The notes under the pieces: model-generated
The model's input: only the letters and a program-made list of their open reading frames with translations
What the model was told of the DNA's origin: nothing
Databases searched by the model: none
Assembly (NCBI RefSeq): GCF_009846885.1
Contig: NZ_WUWM01000007.1
Coordinates: 124,001 to 188,000 of the forward strand
Direction of reading: 5' to 3'
Source: Paenibacillus puerhi
GTDB taxonomy: Bacteria > Bacillota > Bacilli > Paenibacillales > NBRC-103111
Length of the DNA: 64,000 nt
Position numbers and translations under genes: made by a program
Shown here: one piece after another, positions 44,862-53,368 of the stretch
Numbering within the stretch: the stretch's first letter is position 1
Layout of the letters: each line of letters opens with the position of its first letter

Positions 44862-46181
44862 TCAAGCCGCATGCGCCTTGCGCATAAAGTAATAAGCGAT
44901 CAAGGGAGAGCTGCCTAACCCGAGCAGAAGCACGTTCATCGCGGCCGGGGAGCTGGTTAAGGAAACGACAAGAATGAAGATGGCCGTGCCAAGCAGCCGC
45001 CCTGCGTTAAGGGCCAGCTCGCGCATAACGATGTATTCTTCCCGCCGTTTGACGCTTTCCTCGTCCTGGCCGATCAGATCGAAGACGATCGTCGTCATTG
45101 GGATTCCGTATAGCGGGTAAAATATCGCCGCCCCAATACCGAATATAAGCAGAGTGACGAAGGTAACCTTCCAGAAAAACGGCAAAATAATGGCGACCAG
45201 CATGACAACGCCGATCAGCATCGCCTTCGGGCGGTACCTCGGCTTCAGGAATCTTCCTGCCAGCATAAAGCACACAAGGGCCACTGCCGAGGAAATCAGG
45301 GCGAAATTACCCAGCTTCATCTCGCTGCCCGTATGTACGTAAACGAGCAGACCGATCATAAATCCGAACACCCCTTCCCGTACCCCTTGAGCCATCAAGG
45401 CCAAGCCGACCTTGCGCCAGGCCGTATCCTCTTGCCGCAGGCACGTCCAGGTCAGCATCCATTCGTAGGAACCGGAGGTCTTCCTTTTCTTCAGGAAAAA
45501 GCTGACGGCCGCTCCGATCAAAAAAACAATCAGCGAAATCGTAAAGATCAGCCGATAGCCGGTCTGCGCCTCCATCCGAACGATCAGAAATCCCGAAATC
45601 CATGGGGCGACCATACCCGCCCCGGAGCCCAGCAGCCCGGCCCATCCGTTGAAGCGATCACGATTACCGGGGCCTGTTACTTCGAAGTAAACAACGTTGA
45701 AGGCCAGCCAAAAGAAACCGGCCGCCATCCCCTGCACGACTGCAAGCAGCACAAAAAAATCCGCGGTCCGTACGCCGAACCAGAGCACAAGGATGTAGAA
45801 TAGCGCGGATACCGCTACACCCGCGCGCAGGCAGTTCATTTTGTTATGCTCTTTCACCCATTTGCCCGCCACCCAAAATGTCAGGGCCATCGCTACGTAA
45901 TGAACCAGCGTGAACCACCCAATGAGCGTAAAGTCATGCTTGGCTTTCCAAAGGTATACGTTGACGAAGGTACCCGAGAGAGCATTTCCTGCCGCGAACA
46001 GCCCATTGACCGCCAACAGCAGACGGGATTGTCCATCTAGCGGCTCTCCCTTCTTCCGGTCCTTCCCCGCGCCGGCTTGGCCACTCCGGCTTTCCATGGC
46101 TATCCCTTGCTGCTGTTTGCTTTCGGCCTCGTGCCGGGTGCGTACGCCATGATGCGGAAACTGCTTCGATCCGGTATGCAT
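44862..46181 (-). CDS. Major facilitator superfamily transporter
   Basis: Up to 439 residues with twelve membrane segments, beginning near LLLAVNGLFAAGNALSG. The loop motif between segments 2 and 3 is weak (GKWVKEHNKMNCLRAG). MFS permeases of this kind in Bacillota are mostly uncharacterised. The start is uncertain: ATG 46181 (GAGGGC close by) or ATG 46097 (AAGGGAT six bases upstream), the latter nearer to family length. Substrate unknown. Confidence 0.85.
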   Translation of the reverse strand: MHTGSKQFPHHGVRTRHEAESKQQQGIAMESRSGQAGAGKDRKKGEPLDGQSRLLLAVNGLFAAGNALSGTFVNVYLWKAKHDFTLIGWFTLVHYVAMALTFWVAGKWVKEHNKMNCLRAGVAVSALFYILVLWFGVRTADFFVLLAVVQGMAAGFFWLAFNVVYFEVTGPGNRDRFNGWAGLLGSGAGMVAPWISGFLIVRMEAQTGYRLIFTISLIVFLIGAAVSFFLKKRKTSGSYEWMLTWTCLRQEDTAWRKVGLALMAQGVREGVFGFMIGLLVYVHTGSEMKLGNFALISSAVALVCFMLAGRFLKPRYRPKAMLIGVVMLVAIILPFFWKVTFVTLLIFGIGAAIFYPLYGIPMTTIVFDLIGQDEESVKRREEYIVMRELALNAGRLLGTAIFILVVSLTSSPAAMNVLLLGLGSSPLIAYYFMRKAHAA

Positions 46182-46251
46182 GCCCTCAATCCTATCCTTG
46201 GAATGTGTTAGTTAACGTTCCCCATTCTCCAGGAAAGCATGACTGTATAGC

Positions 46252-46291
46252 AAAAAAAAGAAACCGTCTGCCGCAAGCGGCTTTTAGTTTC
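46252..46291 (-). terminator. Terminator of the zinc-ribbon gene
   Basis: Minus strand: outer GAAAC/GTTTC and inner GCCGC-TT-GCGGC stems, then eight T. It separates the yshE group from the MFS gene. The rest of 46182-46394 holds nothing recognisable. Confidence 0.75.
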
Positions 46292-46394
46292 TTGCCCTTT
46301 CCTTCATCGGCGTCGCATCCACAGCGTAGCAGCGTCCTCGGCCGTACGCTCTACCCTTCACGTTATCCGGCCTTCCGACTTCGGGCCTTCCGCT

Positions 46395-46910
46395 TTACTG
46401 GCTTCCTACCTGTTTGAGCAGCTGCGCAAGCTTCAGGCGGTCCTTCTCTGCCAAAATATGCTCCACCCTCAAGCAGGACGGGCAAACGAATACCTCCGTG
46501 GAATAGCCCTCCGACAGTATAGGTGCCCCAGCGGTTTTCTGTACGACAGGGATGAACGCGCTCCCTGCGGTCTGTGTCCCGGCCAACAGCATGAAGCTTT
46601 GGCAGGATGAACATTCAGGAGCTGTCTCCTGGTGGTCCAGCACCCGCTGAGCACCCTCCTCGTATTCATCCATCGCTTGCAGCTCGTTCTCGTCAAACTC
46701 GTCGTACGACTCGTAGTCCTCATCTTCATCGTCCGTGTCATCGAACTCAATCGGCTGTCCGGTCTGCTTGACCGTTAGCTGAATGCTGCGGTACCCTCCC
46801 AGTTCATTAAAGCAATGAGGGCATTCTGGTTCCGGACCAATCTCCGGATCCCACACGATTTCAGTTTGACACCACGGACAAATCTGTTCCTCCGAATGCG
46901 ACAACTTCAT
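46395..46910 (-). CDS. Zinc-ribbon-type protein of unknown function
   Basis: About 171 residues. Four CxxC pairs: CPWC and CPHC near the N-terminus, CSSC in the middle, CPSC near the end, enough for two zinc sites. A very acidic stretch lies between (DDTDDEDEDYESYDEFDE). No enzyme motif. It is the last of the minus-strand group pspA-yshE-small membrane protein, 53 bp after the latter. Family not recognised. Confidence 0.7.
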   Translation of the reverse strand: MKLSHSEEQICPWCQTEIVWDPEIGPEPECPHCFNELGGYRSIQLTVKQTGQPIEFDDTDDEDEDYESYDEFDENELQAMDEYEEGAQRVLDHQETAPECSSCQSFMLLAGTQTAGSAFIPVVQKTAGAPILSEGYSTEVFVCPSCLRVEHILAEKDRLKLAQLLKQVGSQ

Positions 46911-46963
46911 TCCTCCTCGAGACCCGTCCGCTCCACTACTTGGGAAGGCCGGAACTGGAATCC

Positions 46964-47059
46964 TTACGCATAATTAATAAAATAGTAAACGCCCGCGCCC
47001 AAAAAAACAAGCGCAAGCGCAAGCAAAATTCCCCATAAATATTTCAATGGCTGTGGCAC
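46964..47059 (-). CDS. Single-pass small membrane protein (31 aa)
   Basis: GTG start at 47059 with AGGTGAG directly upstream (short spacing), TAA at 46964. After PQPLKY it is one membrane helix (LWGILLALALVFLGAGVYYF) and a short tail. It lies 41 bp after yshE and 53 bp before the zinc-ribbon gene, same strand. The helix-like hydrophobicity argues for a real gene; no family known to me. Confidence 0.6.
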   Translation of the reverse strand: MPQPLKYLWGILLALALVFLGAGVYYFINYA

Positions 47060-47100
47060 CTCACCTGTGATATAAGGAATGCGGAAAGACCCTGAACAAT

Positions 47101-47496
47101 TTAGGTTACGCTAGCGCCGATGACATAGGATAGCGACACGGATATCATCATGGAGAGCAGCCCTACGGCCCGGTTGTCCTGTTGAATTTGCTCGTCGATC
47201 TTGAAGTAAGGCGTCAGGAACTCGAATATGAAATACGCGGCCAAAAGCAGGACGAACCCGTATGCCGCCCAGGTTAAGGAGAGCAGCAGCGAATCGTTGT
47301 TCAAAATGGCAAACCGGAATATATTGCATATCCCGAAAATTTTCCCGCTGGTTGCCATGCCCACCGCTAAGTTGCCCTTCTTGATTTCATCCCAATCCTT
47401 GTATTTGGTTACCAGCTCAAATACCGCCAAGAACACGACAAGCGCCAGCACTGCCACCGAGAAAAATGCCAATGTCTCCACGAATGGATTGCCCAT
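47101..47496 (-). CDS. yshE: DUF350 / UPF0719 membrane protein, YshE-like
   Basis: About 131 residues, four membrane segments. KKGNLAVGMATSGKIFGI in the first loop and IQQDNRAVGLLSMMISVSLSYVIG at the end are the two repeats of DUF350. YshE follows mutS2 in Bacillus subtilis; here a pspA gene lies between. DUF350 proteins are often neighbours of PspA (for example E. coli yjfJ-yjfL), so a membrane-stress role is plausible. ATG at 47496 has GAGGTGG eight bases upstream. Confidence 0.85.
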   Translation of the reverse strand: MGNPFVETLAFFSVAVLALVVFLAVFELVTKYKDWDEIKKGNLAVGMATSGKIFGICNIFRFAILNNDSLLLSLTWAAYGFVLLLAAYFIFEFLTPYFKIDEQIQQDNRAVGLLSMMISVSLSYVIGASVT

Positions 47497-47570
47497 TATC
47501 AGGTCCACCTCTTCATTCCACATATTCAAACTTCACCATGCCCTTCTGGTAGTCTTCGGAAACAATCGAA

Positions 47571-47600
47571 GAGACTGAAGGCTCTGGAACCTTCAGTCTC
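47571..47600 (-). promoter_or_regulatory. Intercistronic hairpin between pspA and yshE
   Basis: A perfect 11-bp stem (47571-47581 with 47590-47600), 8-base loop. The sequence after it on the minus strand has only a poor T run, so it is probably a partial terminator or a stabilising structure. Confidence 0.6.
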
Positions 47601-47627
47601 CTGGAATCCTTTTGTCTCCTGCAAGAA

Positions 47628-48311
47628 CTAGGCTTCGGGTTGTTTCTTAGCGGCTAATCTGGCCCTCAAGGCTGCCAGCTCATCATCGACTCCATCGTTT
47701 TTGGCAAGAGCGTTCAGCTCATCGTCCAGACTCTTGTCCTTCGAACGAAGCTCATTGCTTGCTTCCGCTTCCGCTTCGAGCTGCAGAACCTTCTCGCTCA
47801 TCCGATCGAAGCCCTTAGCCGCGTTGTCTGTGCCGAAGCCGGACATCGCCTGGTTGATCTGCTTCTGCGCTTTGGCCGCTTCAGCGCGGGCGATCAGCAG
47901 ATCCTTTTTGTTTTTCATCTTGCCGAACTCATCCTTCATCTCGGAGAGCTGGTTGCGCAGACGATCCGCATTGGTCTTGGCCGTCTCGTATTGGACCTTC
48001 ATCTCATCATGGCGGGCTTGATGCTCTTTCTTATCCTGAAGAGCGCGTCTGGCCAGATCCTCGTTGCCGGCCTCAAGCGCCTTAAGTGCTTGCTCCTCGC
48101 GCTTCTGGACCATTTCCAGCGCTTCTTCATATTGCTGCTTGAACTTTTTCTCGATGGCAATCTGCTTTGCGACGGCGATCTCAGCTTCCTGAATATCCGC
48201 CTCCATGTCGCGAAGGAATTGGTTCAGCATTTTGACAGGGTCTTCCGCTTTATCCAGCAAGTCATTGATCGAAGCCATCGTCAAGTCGCGAAAACGTTTA
48301 AAAATTCCCAT
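47628..48311 (-). CDS. pspA: PspA/IM30 membrane-stress protein
   Basis: About 227 residues, almost entirely coiled coil after the amphipathic N-terminal helix (GIFKRFRDLTMASINDLLDKAEDPVKML). This matches PspA/LiaH/Vipp1, which form ESCRT-III-like oligomers on damaged membrane. ATG at 48311 is seven bases after GGAGG. An ECF-type promoter lies about 70 bases upstream. In Bacillus subtilis pspA belongs to the SigW regulon. Confidence 0.94.
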   Translation of the reverse strand: MGIFKRFRDLTMASINDLLDKAEDPVKMLNQFLRDMEADIQEAEIAVAKQIAIEKKFKQQYEEALEMVQKREEQALKALEAGNEDLARRALQDKKEHQARHDEMKVQYETAKTNADRLRNQLSEMKDEFGKMKNKKDLLIARAEAAKAQKQINQAMSGFGTDNAAKGFDRMSEKVLQLEAEAEASNELRSKDKSLDDELNALAKNDGVDDELAALRARLAAKKQPEA

Positions 48312-48387
48312 TGTCCATCCTCCCAAATTAGGAAATATCGTACACGCAGCCTGCAGAGCCAGTGACCTTCGTGTTTATATCTATTCA

Positions 48388-48413
48388 TACGGAGCCGGAG
48401 CCGAGACGTTTCA
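48388..48413 (-). promoter_or_regulatory. ECF sigma factor (SigW-type) promoter of pspA
   Basis: Minus strand TGAAAC (48408-48413), 16-bp spacer, CGTA (48388-48391), the SigW-type consensus of Bacillus. It directs into pspA and probably yshE and the two genes beyond. Confidence 0.75.
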
Positions 48414-48451
48414 ACCAATCCGAGAAAATTTCAAAATGACTTGCATCAGCA

Positions 48452-50839
48452 TCACTTCAGTTCCGCTACCGTGACACCGGCCCCGCCTTCGTTATAATTA
48501 CCCAGCCGCTGGCTTTTCACATGCTTATGCCTGCGCAAATACTCCTGTACGCCTGTGCGAAGGACGCCAGTCCCCTTGCCGTGAATGATATAGACATGAG
48601 CAAAATTCGCCAGATACGATTCGTCTAGAAAACGATCGATTTCCAGGATCGCTTCCTCGACATTGGCTCCCCGCAGATCCAGCTCCATCTTGGCATTCTC
48701 ATCGCGGGTCCGCTTCAGGCTGGAGGTTGCCTTGGGCGGCTGCTGTACCTTCGGCTGGGAAGCCGCTGCCTTGAACAGCTGCACATCCGCTTTGTTCACC
48801 TTCATCTTGAGGATGCCGAGCTGTACGGTTACTTCATGCTCGCCCGCCAACTCAACGATATGCCCCCGCTGACCTACCGTCGTCACGAGCACCTCATCGC
48901 CCGGCTCAAGCCGATCGGGCTTACGCTTGACCGTCGAGGTCTGCTTCGCTTTAAGCTCGGGCACCGCATCGTTCAGCTTGCGCTTGAGCTCGCTGATCTT
49001 GTGATCCTTAACGCCTCCGCCTTCTTCACGCTGCAGGCGGCGCAGCTCGGTGACAACCTCCTCGGCCTCGCGCCGAGCCTTCGCGACCGCCTCGCGGGCT
49101 TCGCGCTCGGCCCGCTCCATCAGCTTGCCGCGCTGCTCTTCGAAGCGTTCGCGCTCGCGGCGCAGCTCTTCTCGCAGCCGCTCCACTTCTTCGCGCAGCT
49201 GAGCCGCGGTCGTCCGCTCCGCTTCCGCCTGGATCGTGTTCTCCTCCAGCGTCGCGATCATCGACTCCACGCGCTGTTCTTCTTCATCGACCTGGCCGCG
49301 GGCGTGATCAATGATCGGCTTTGGCAGACCGAGACGCGAAGCGATGGCAAATGCATTGCTTCGGCCCGGAACGCCCACGAGCAGCCGGTAAGTAGGCCGG
49401 AGCGTCTGTACATCGAATTCCATGCTTGCATTGATAACGCCAGGGCGGTCGTAGGCATACGCCTTAAGCTCGGAATAATGCGTAGTCGCCAGAATCCGGC
49501 AGCCCATCCGATGAATATAATCGAGAATAGAGATGGCCAAAGCCGAGCCTTCGGCCGGATCCGTACCCGCTCCCAGCTCATCGAGCAGGACGAGGCTTTT
49601 CGGCGTCATTTCCTTTAGGATGCGGATAATATTCGTCATGTGGCTGGAGAATGTACTCAGGTTCTGCTCGATGCTCTGCTCGTCTCCGATATCTGCGTAT
49701 ATCGCGTCAAACACACAGAGCTGGCTGCCATCCTCGGCCGGCACGAACAAGCCCGACATAGCCATGAGCGACAGCAGTCCGACCGTCTTGAGCGATACCG
49801 TCTTGCCCCCTGTATTGGGGCCGGTGACGATGATGGATGAAAATTTGTTGCCCAGCTCCACATCGAGCGGTACAACCTGTTCCGGGGCGATCAACGGATG
49901 TCTGCCTCGCTTGAGCTTGATGAACCCTCGGTCGTTCAAGATCGGCAGCGTCGCCTTCATTTCCCGGGCCATACCGGCCTTCGCGAATATAAAGTCCAGC
50001 TCGGCCAGCGCCTCTACATTCGCCAGAAGCGTATCCGCCGATTCGGCGACCAGCGAGGAAAGCAGCCGAAGAATCTTCTCTACCTCAACCTCTTCCTTCA
50101 GCTTCAGCTCTCGGACCCGGTTATTCATCTGAACTACCGCTTCAGGCTCGATAAACAGCGTCGCGCCCGATGCCGACTGGTCATGGATCATCCCGCCGAA
50201 GTGGCCGCGGTACTCCTGCTTAACCGGAATCACATAACGGTCATTGCGAAGGGTCACCAGATTATCTTGGAGCATCTTCTGGATGGAGGGAGTGCGCACC
50301 ATCTGCTCGAGCCGCTCGCGGGCTTTCGACTCGCTGCCCCGCAGCTCCTGTCGGACGCGCGCCAGCTCCGGACTTGCGGAATCGACCACGGTCGCGTTCT
50401 CATCGATGCATTGGCGGATCTTATCCTCCATCGACTTATGATCGGTCATGCGGGCGGTTAACTCCAGGAGCAGAGGGATCGGATAGTCTCCGTTCACATC
50501 ATCCAAGAACTTGCCGAGCCTGCGTCCCCCCTGGCTGGTCATGGATACGTCCAGCAGCTCGGTCGTATTCAGCATGCCGCCGATCCGGGCGCGATGAACC
50601 GCGCTGCGGATGTTGCGAATGCCGCCGAAAGGAGCGCCCCCCTTGAGGCGGTCTACATTCACGGCCTCTTCGGTCGCCTGGAGACGGATCTTGACCGCCT
50701 GGAATTCGCCGCTCGGCTGCAGCTCCATCACCCGTTCCTGCCCCAGCGAGGTTGAGGCGTGATGGGCGCATTTCTCCAGTACCGCGTGGAAATCAAGCGT
50801 ATTCAATATTTTCTGATTGTAAATTGTCGTTGTTTTCAT
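48452..50839 (-). CDS. mutS2: MutS2 endonuclease / ribosome-collision factor
   Basis: About 795 residues. MutS core and clamp helices, then ATPase with VTGPNTGGKTVSLKTVGL (Walker A) and SLVLLDELGAGTDPAEG (Walker B). A charged coiled coil and KOW-like region follow. A C-terminal Smr domain shows LDLRG and HGKGTG. It acts on branched DNA or on stalled ribosomes, not in mismatch repair. Confidence 0.96.
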   Translation of the reverse strand: MKTTTIYNQKILNTLDFHAVLEKCAHHASTSLGQERVMELQPSGEFQAVKIRLQATEEAVNVDRLKGGAPFGGIRNIRSAVHRARIGGMLNTTELLDVSMTSQGGRRLGKFLDDVNGDYPIPLLLELTARMTDHKSMEDKIRQCIDENATVVDSASPELARVRQELRGSESKARERLEQMVRTPSIQKMLQDNLVTLRNDRYVIPVKQEYRGHFGGMIHDQSASGATLFIEPEAVVQMNNRVRELKLKEEVEVEKILRLLSSLVAESADTLLANVEALAELDFIFAKAGMAREMKATLPILNDRGFIKLKRGRHPLIAPEQVVPLDVELGNKFSSIIVTGPNTGGKTVSLKTVGLLSLMAMSGLFVPAEDGSQLCVFDAIYADIGDEQSIEQNLSTFSSHMTNIIRILKEMTPKSLVLLDELGAGTDPAEGSALAISILDYIHRMGCRILATTHYSELKAYAYDRPGVINASMEFDVQTLRPTYRLLVGVPGRSNAFAIASRLGLPKPIIDHARGQVDEEEQRVESMIATLEENTIQAEAERTTAAQLREEVERLREELRRERERFEEQRGKLMERAEREAREAVAKARREAEEVVTELRRLQREEGGGVKDHKISELKRKLNDAVPELKAKQTSTVKRKPDRLEPGDEVLVTTVGQRGHIVELAGEHEVTVQLGILKMKVNKADVQLFKAAASQPKVQQPPKATSSLKRTRDENAKMELDLRGANVEEAILEIDRFLDESYLANFAHVYIIHGKGTGVLRTGVQEYLRRHKHVKSQRLGNYNEGGAGVTVAELK

Positions 50840-50891
50840 CGGTTTCTATAAGGAACCTGCCTTTCGTAGCCTTAACCCGTTTACACCTGCT

Positions 50892-50920
50892 ATTATATCC
50901 AACTTGTCGTTCCAAAGCGA
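50892..50920 (-). promoter_or_regulatory. Promoter of mutS2
   Basis: Minus strand: perfect -10 TATAAT (50892-50897); 17 bp upstream a weak -35 (TCGCTT). Start about 45 bases before the ATG. A separate mutS2 promoter fits with the loss of the usual operon link to cvpA. Confidence 0.45.
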
Positions 50921-51028
50921 ATGATTTTGCCTGTACCTCCCACTTATATCGGCTCGCGCGGCGGGCAAACCTATTGAGTGTACCGGTGTGCAAACTGCCA
51001 TCCAAGAAAGCGAAGGAGGAATCGTCTG

Positions 51029-51397
51029 ATGCACATTCTAGGACATATTGTCCGATTTATCGTGTCCGCCTTAATCCTGCTGGTCGTTAGCTGGATCGTT
51101 CCCGGTTTTTCCGTTGGCGGGTTCTGGAGCGCATTTTTCCTGGCCTTGGTCATCGCAGTGGCCGCATGGATCATCGAGGGCGTCTTCGGCAGGCGAATTA
51201 CCCCGTTCGGTCGGGGGATTGTCGGATTTCTGGTCAGTGCGCTGGTCATCTGGGCGGCTCAGTTTATCGTCAGCGGCGTATCGACCAGTATTATCGGTGC
51301 TATCCTGGCCGCTCTCGTCATCGGGATCATCGACTTGTTCATCCCGGTGAAAACTCCATTCGAGCAAGGAAACAACAAGCGAGAACGCGCAAAGTAA
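51029..51397 (+). CDS. Phage-holin-family (4-TM) membrane protein
   Basis: About 122 residues with four membrane segments and a basic tail (GNNKRERAK). LLVVSWIVPGFSVGGFWSAFFLALVIA is typical of the Phage_holin_4_2 family, which is usually chromosomal with unknown role rather than phage lysis. AAGGAGGA lies eight bases before the ATG at 51029. Divergent from mutS2. Confidence 0.88.
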   Translation: MHILGHIVRFIVSALILLVVSWIVPGFSVGGFWSAFFLALVIAVAAWIIEGVFGRRITPFGRGIVGFLVSALVIWAAQFIVSGVSTSIIGAILAALVIGIIDLFIPVKTPFEQGNNKRERAK

Positions 51398-51409
51398 TCC
51401 CATCCGGCC

Positions 51410-51455
51410 AATCAGCCAGGTCAGCCAGCTATTCTGGCAGATCTGGCTGATTTTG
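51410..51455 (+). terminator. Terminator of the holin-family gene
   Basis: AATCAGCCAG pairs with CTGGCTGATT (51443-51452), then TTTTG. The following 51456-51698 holds no gene; a TTGACA at about 51595 has no matching -10. Confidence 0.8.
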
Positions 51456-51698
51456 TCATGCCTCGATCCTATTAATATACGTCAGCGCATGCGGCTTTTG
51501 TAAGGGAGACTTTATTTATAAGCATTTACGACAGGCGGGTCCCCTACCTGGGGAGTAGGAAAATTTCACCGCTTATTCATAGGGTTGTCACCCATTTGAC
51601 ACAGCAATAGAGGCAGAAATGGGTTATGCTGAGAGTACTGGGCTTGATGAGGGGCCTTATCATGCACGGAAATATATATATACGGAGGGGATTTTGTA

Positions 51699-52082
51699 AT
51701 GAAAAAATGGATCGTATCACTATCGGCGATTGCTCTGATCGCTGTCATGACAGGTTGCGGCGCCAAGTCGGAGCCAGCAGCGACTCCCGCTTCCGGGGGC
51801 CAAGCAAGCAGCGGCGCAGGCCAGGAGGTTAAGCTGATCGCCTCGAACTTTGAATTCGATCAGAAGGAATATAAAGTGAAGAAAGGTGAAGAAGTCACCT
51901 TTACCCTGGAGAACAAAGCAGGATTGCATGGCGTAGCCATCACCGGCTTGAAGGTAGATTTGAAAGGCGACAAGCTATCTGCCACGGTCACGCCTGATAA
52001 AGCGGGCACTTATGACATCATCTGCAATATCCCTTGCGGCTCTGGTCATGTCAGCATGAAATCCAAGCTGATTGTCGAATAA
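51699..52082 (+). CDS. Cupredoxin lipoprotein with a CuA-type site
   Basis: About 127 residues. Lipobox VMTGCG, then a cupredoxin fold. His in GLHGVAI and CNIPCGSGHVSM (C-x3-C-x3-H-x2-M) give the ligand set of the CuA centre of cytochrome oxidase subunit II. It lacks the membrane helices and length of CtaC, so it is a free-standing surface copper or electron-transfer protein. GGAGGGG precedes the ATG by eight bases. Confidence 0.88.
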   Translation: MKKWIVSLSAIALIAVMTGCGAKSEPAATPASGGQASSGAGQEVKLIASNFEFDQKEYKVKKGEEVTFTLENKAGLHGVAITGLKVDLKGDKLSATVTPDKAGTYDIICNIPCGSGHVSMKSKLIVE

Positions 52083-52104
52083 TCGGTAGCCCTTCACATA
52101 CAGG

Positions 52105-52131
52105 ACGTCCTCGGAAGAGGACGTTTTTTTA
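52105..52131 (+). terminator. Terminator of the cupredoxin gene
   Basis: ACGTCCTC-GGAA-GAGGACGT then seven T. Confidence 0.9.
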
Positions 52132-52545
52132 TTTGCCCTCGTCCATATAGACGCTCACTTCCGCTCTTTTCCCCGGCTTTGCCTTGGCCGACAGCGTAAG
52201 ATAAGTTCCCATCCTTAGCAGTCTTTCTACCGGCCCGGTTCTAAAATGAAGCAGGTACCAGGAGCTGGCCGCGACCTGAAGGGAATAAAGAGCAAGCCCG
52301 ATCGCACAGCCGGCCAAAACGCCCAGTTGACCGAACCATCCGAGGCCATAACCGTAAAACAAGGTTGTACAGACTGCCGTTTGCAGCAAATAATTCGTTA
52401 GCGACAGCCGGCCCACCGCCTCCAAGCGGACAAGCCAGACGGATGTACGCTTCATCGAAGCATAGAGGAGGGCAAAGGCGAAAAGATAACCGAGCGCAAG
52501 CAAATTCGGCCCTAGTATCGTCCCGGCGTCCCCCCATGCCATACA
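52129..52545 (-). pseudogene. DUF418 membrane protein, C-terminal remnant
   Basis: About 135 recognisable residues: LEAVGRLSLTNYLLQTAVCTTLFYGYGLG, then FRTGPVERLLRMGTYLTL, the C-terminal half of DUF418 proteins, normally about 350-400 residues. The match fades upstream of ~52545, where a sensor-kinase remnant on the other strand begins. The frame continues to 52611 but is not DUF418-like there. No ribosome site. It is a 5'-truncated gene, probably dead. Confidence 0.75.
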
Positions 52546-52722
52546 GAAGGTGATACATTCGGAACCGGACTTGGTATGAATATTGCCCGATCGATTGTTC
52601 TGGCCCACCACGGCAGCATTGAGGTTGAATCCAGGCTAGGCGAAGGTACGACGATCCTGCTGCAATTCCCTCTAGCCGACCGCGCTCATCATACTACCCT
52701 TCCGAGGCAGCGGGCGACATAA
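52543..52722 (+). pseudogene. Sensor histidine kinase, C-terminal ATPase remnant
   Basis: In frame on the plus strand: FGTGLGMNIARSIVLAHHGSI then EVESRLGEGT and TILLQFPL. This is the G2 box and last strands of a HATPase_c domain, ending with its own stop at 52720. Only about 55 residues remain; the H box, N box and sensor are gone. Its truncated 5' end meets the DUF418 remnant back to back. Confidence 0.8.
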
Positions 52723-52733
52723 ACGCAAAAACG

Positions 52734-53366
52734 TCACACTTCGGTCTGAACCGGACGTGTGACGTTTTGGGCGTTTTGGACTTCCTGGCCGTAGTCCTTG
52801 CGACTTTTAGCAGCTTCGTTACTTTCTTTCCGATTTTCCCATAATTGCTTGAGCTTATCCGCCCATACCGGCGTATGCTCTACGACATAAGGGGCGGAAG
52901 TCGAGGTGGACAGCAGCCTTTGAGCCGTGTCGCTTGGCCACACCGTCATCACGTGAACCACGAGCAGCGCAAGCAGTGCCGCTTCAAGCAGTCCGAGCAG
53001 AGCGCCGCCCCATTTGTTGAAGGTCTTGATGCCTGGGGCGGCCGCAAGCCAGTTGAGCACTCTCCCCGCTATCGCGAAAGCCAGCTTTGTCCCGAGCAGT
53101 AACAAGCCGAAGGCCAATACATTATACACGTAGGTGTCCACGCGCAGCTCCTGGGCCAGCAGCTCGTAGCGGCTGAACGTTTCGTGACCGGACAGATTCA
53201 TCACGCTCTTGATCCAGGGCGCAACTTGGGAATAGCCAAGAATGGCGACGATACAGGCTACGAAAAAACCGGTAAATGAAACCAACTGTCCGATGAAGCC
53301 CCGGGCGTAGCCTAGCGCCAGACCCAGCGCGAGAATAACAAGCAAGCCGTAATCCAACCCATTCAT
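52734..53366 (-). CDS. CvpA-family membrane protein
   Basis: About 210 residues: four membrane segments, starting NGLDYGLLVILALGLALGYARGFIGQ, then a soluble charged tail. CvpA (YshB) lies after zapA in Bacillus, as here (2-bp gap). AAGGA lies six bases before the ATG at 53366. In Bacillus polX and mutS2 would follow; here the gene ends next to a deletion scar. Confidence 0.88.
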   Translation of the reverse strand: MNGLDYGLLVILALGLALGYARGFIGQLVSFTGFFVACIVAILGYSQVAPWIKSVMNLSGHETFSRYELLAQELRVDTYVYNVLAFGLLLLGTKLAFAIAGRVLNWLAAAPGIKTFNKWGGALLGLLEAALLALLVVHVMTVWPSDTAQRLLSTSTSAPYVVEHTPVWADKLKQLWENRKESNEAAKSRKDYGQEVQNAQNVTRPVQTEV

Positions 53367-53368
53367 GG

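Noticed and set aside
51029-51397. Prophage remnant because of the phage-holin family name
   Set aside because: The family is mainly chromosomal and no other phage genes lie near.
52561-52722. A working small kinase gene
   Set aside because: Only the last part of the ATP-binding domain remains, without H or N boxes.
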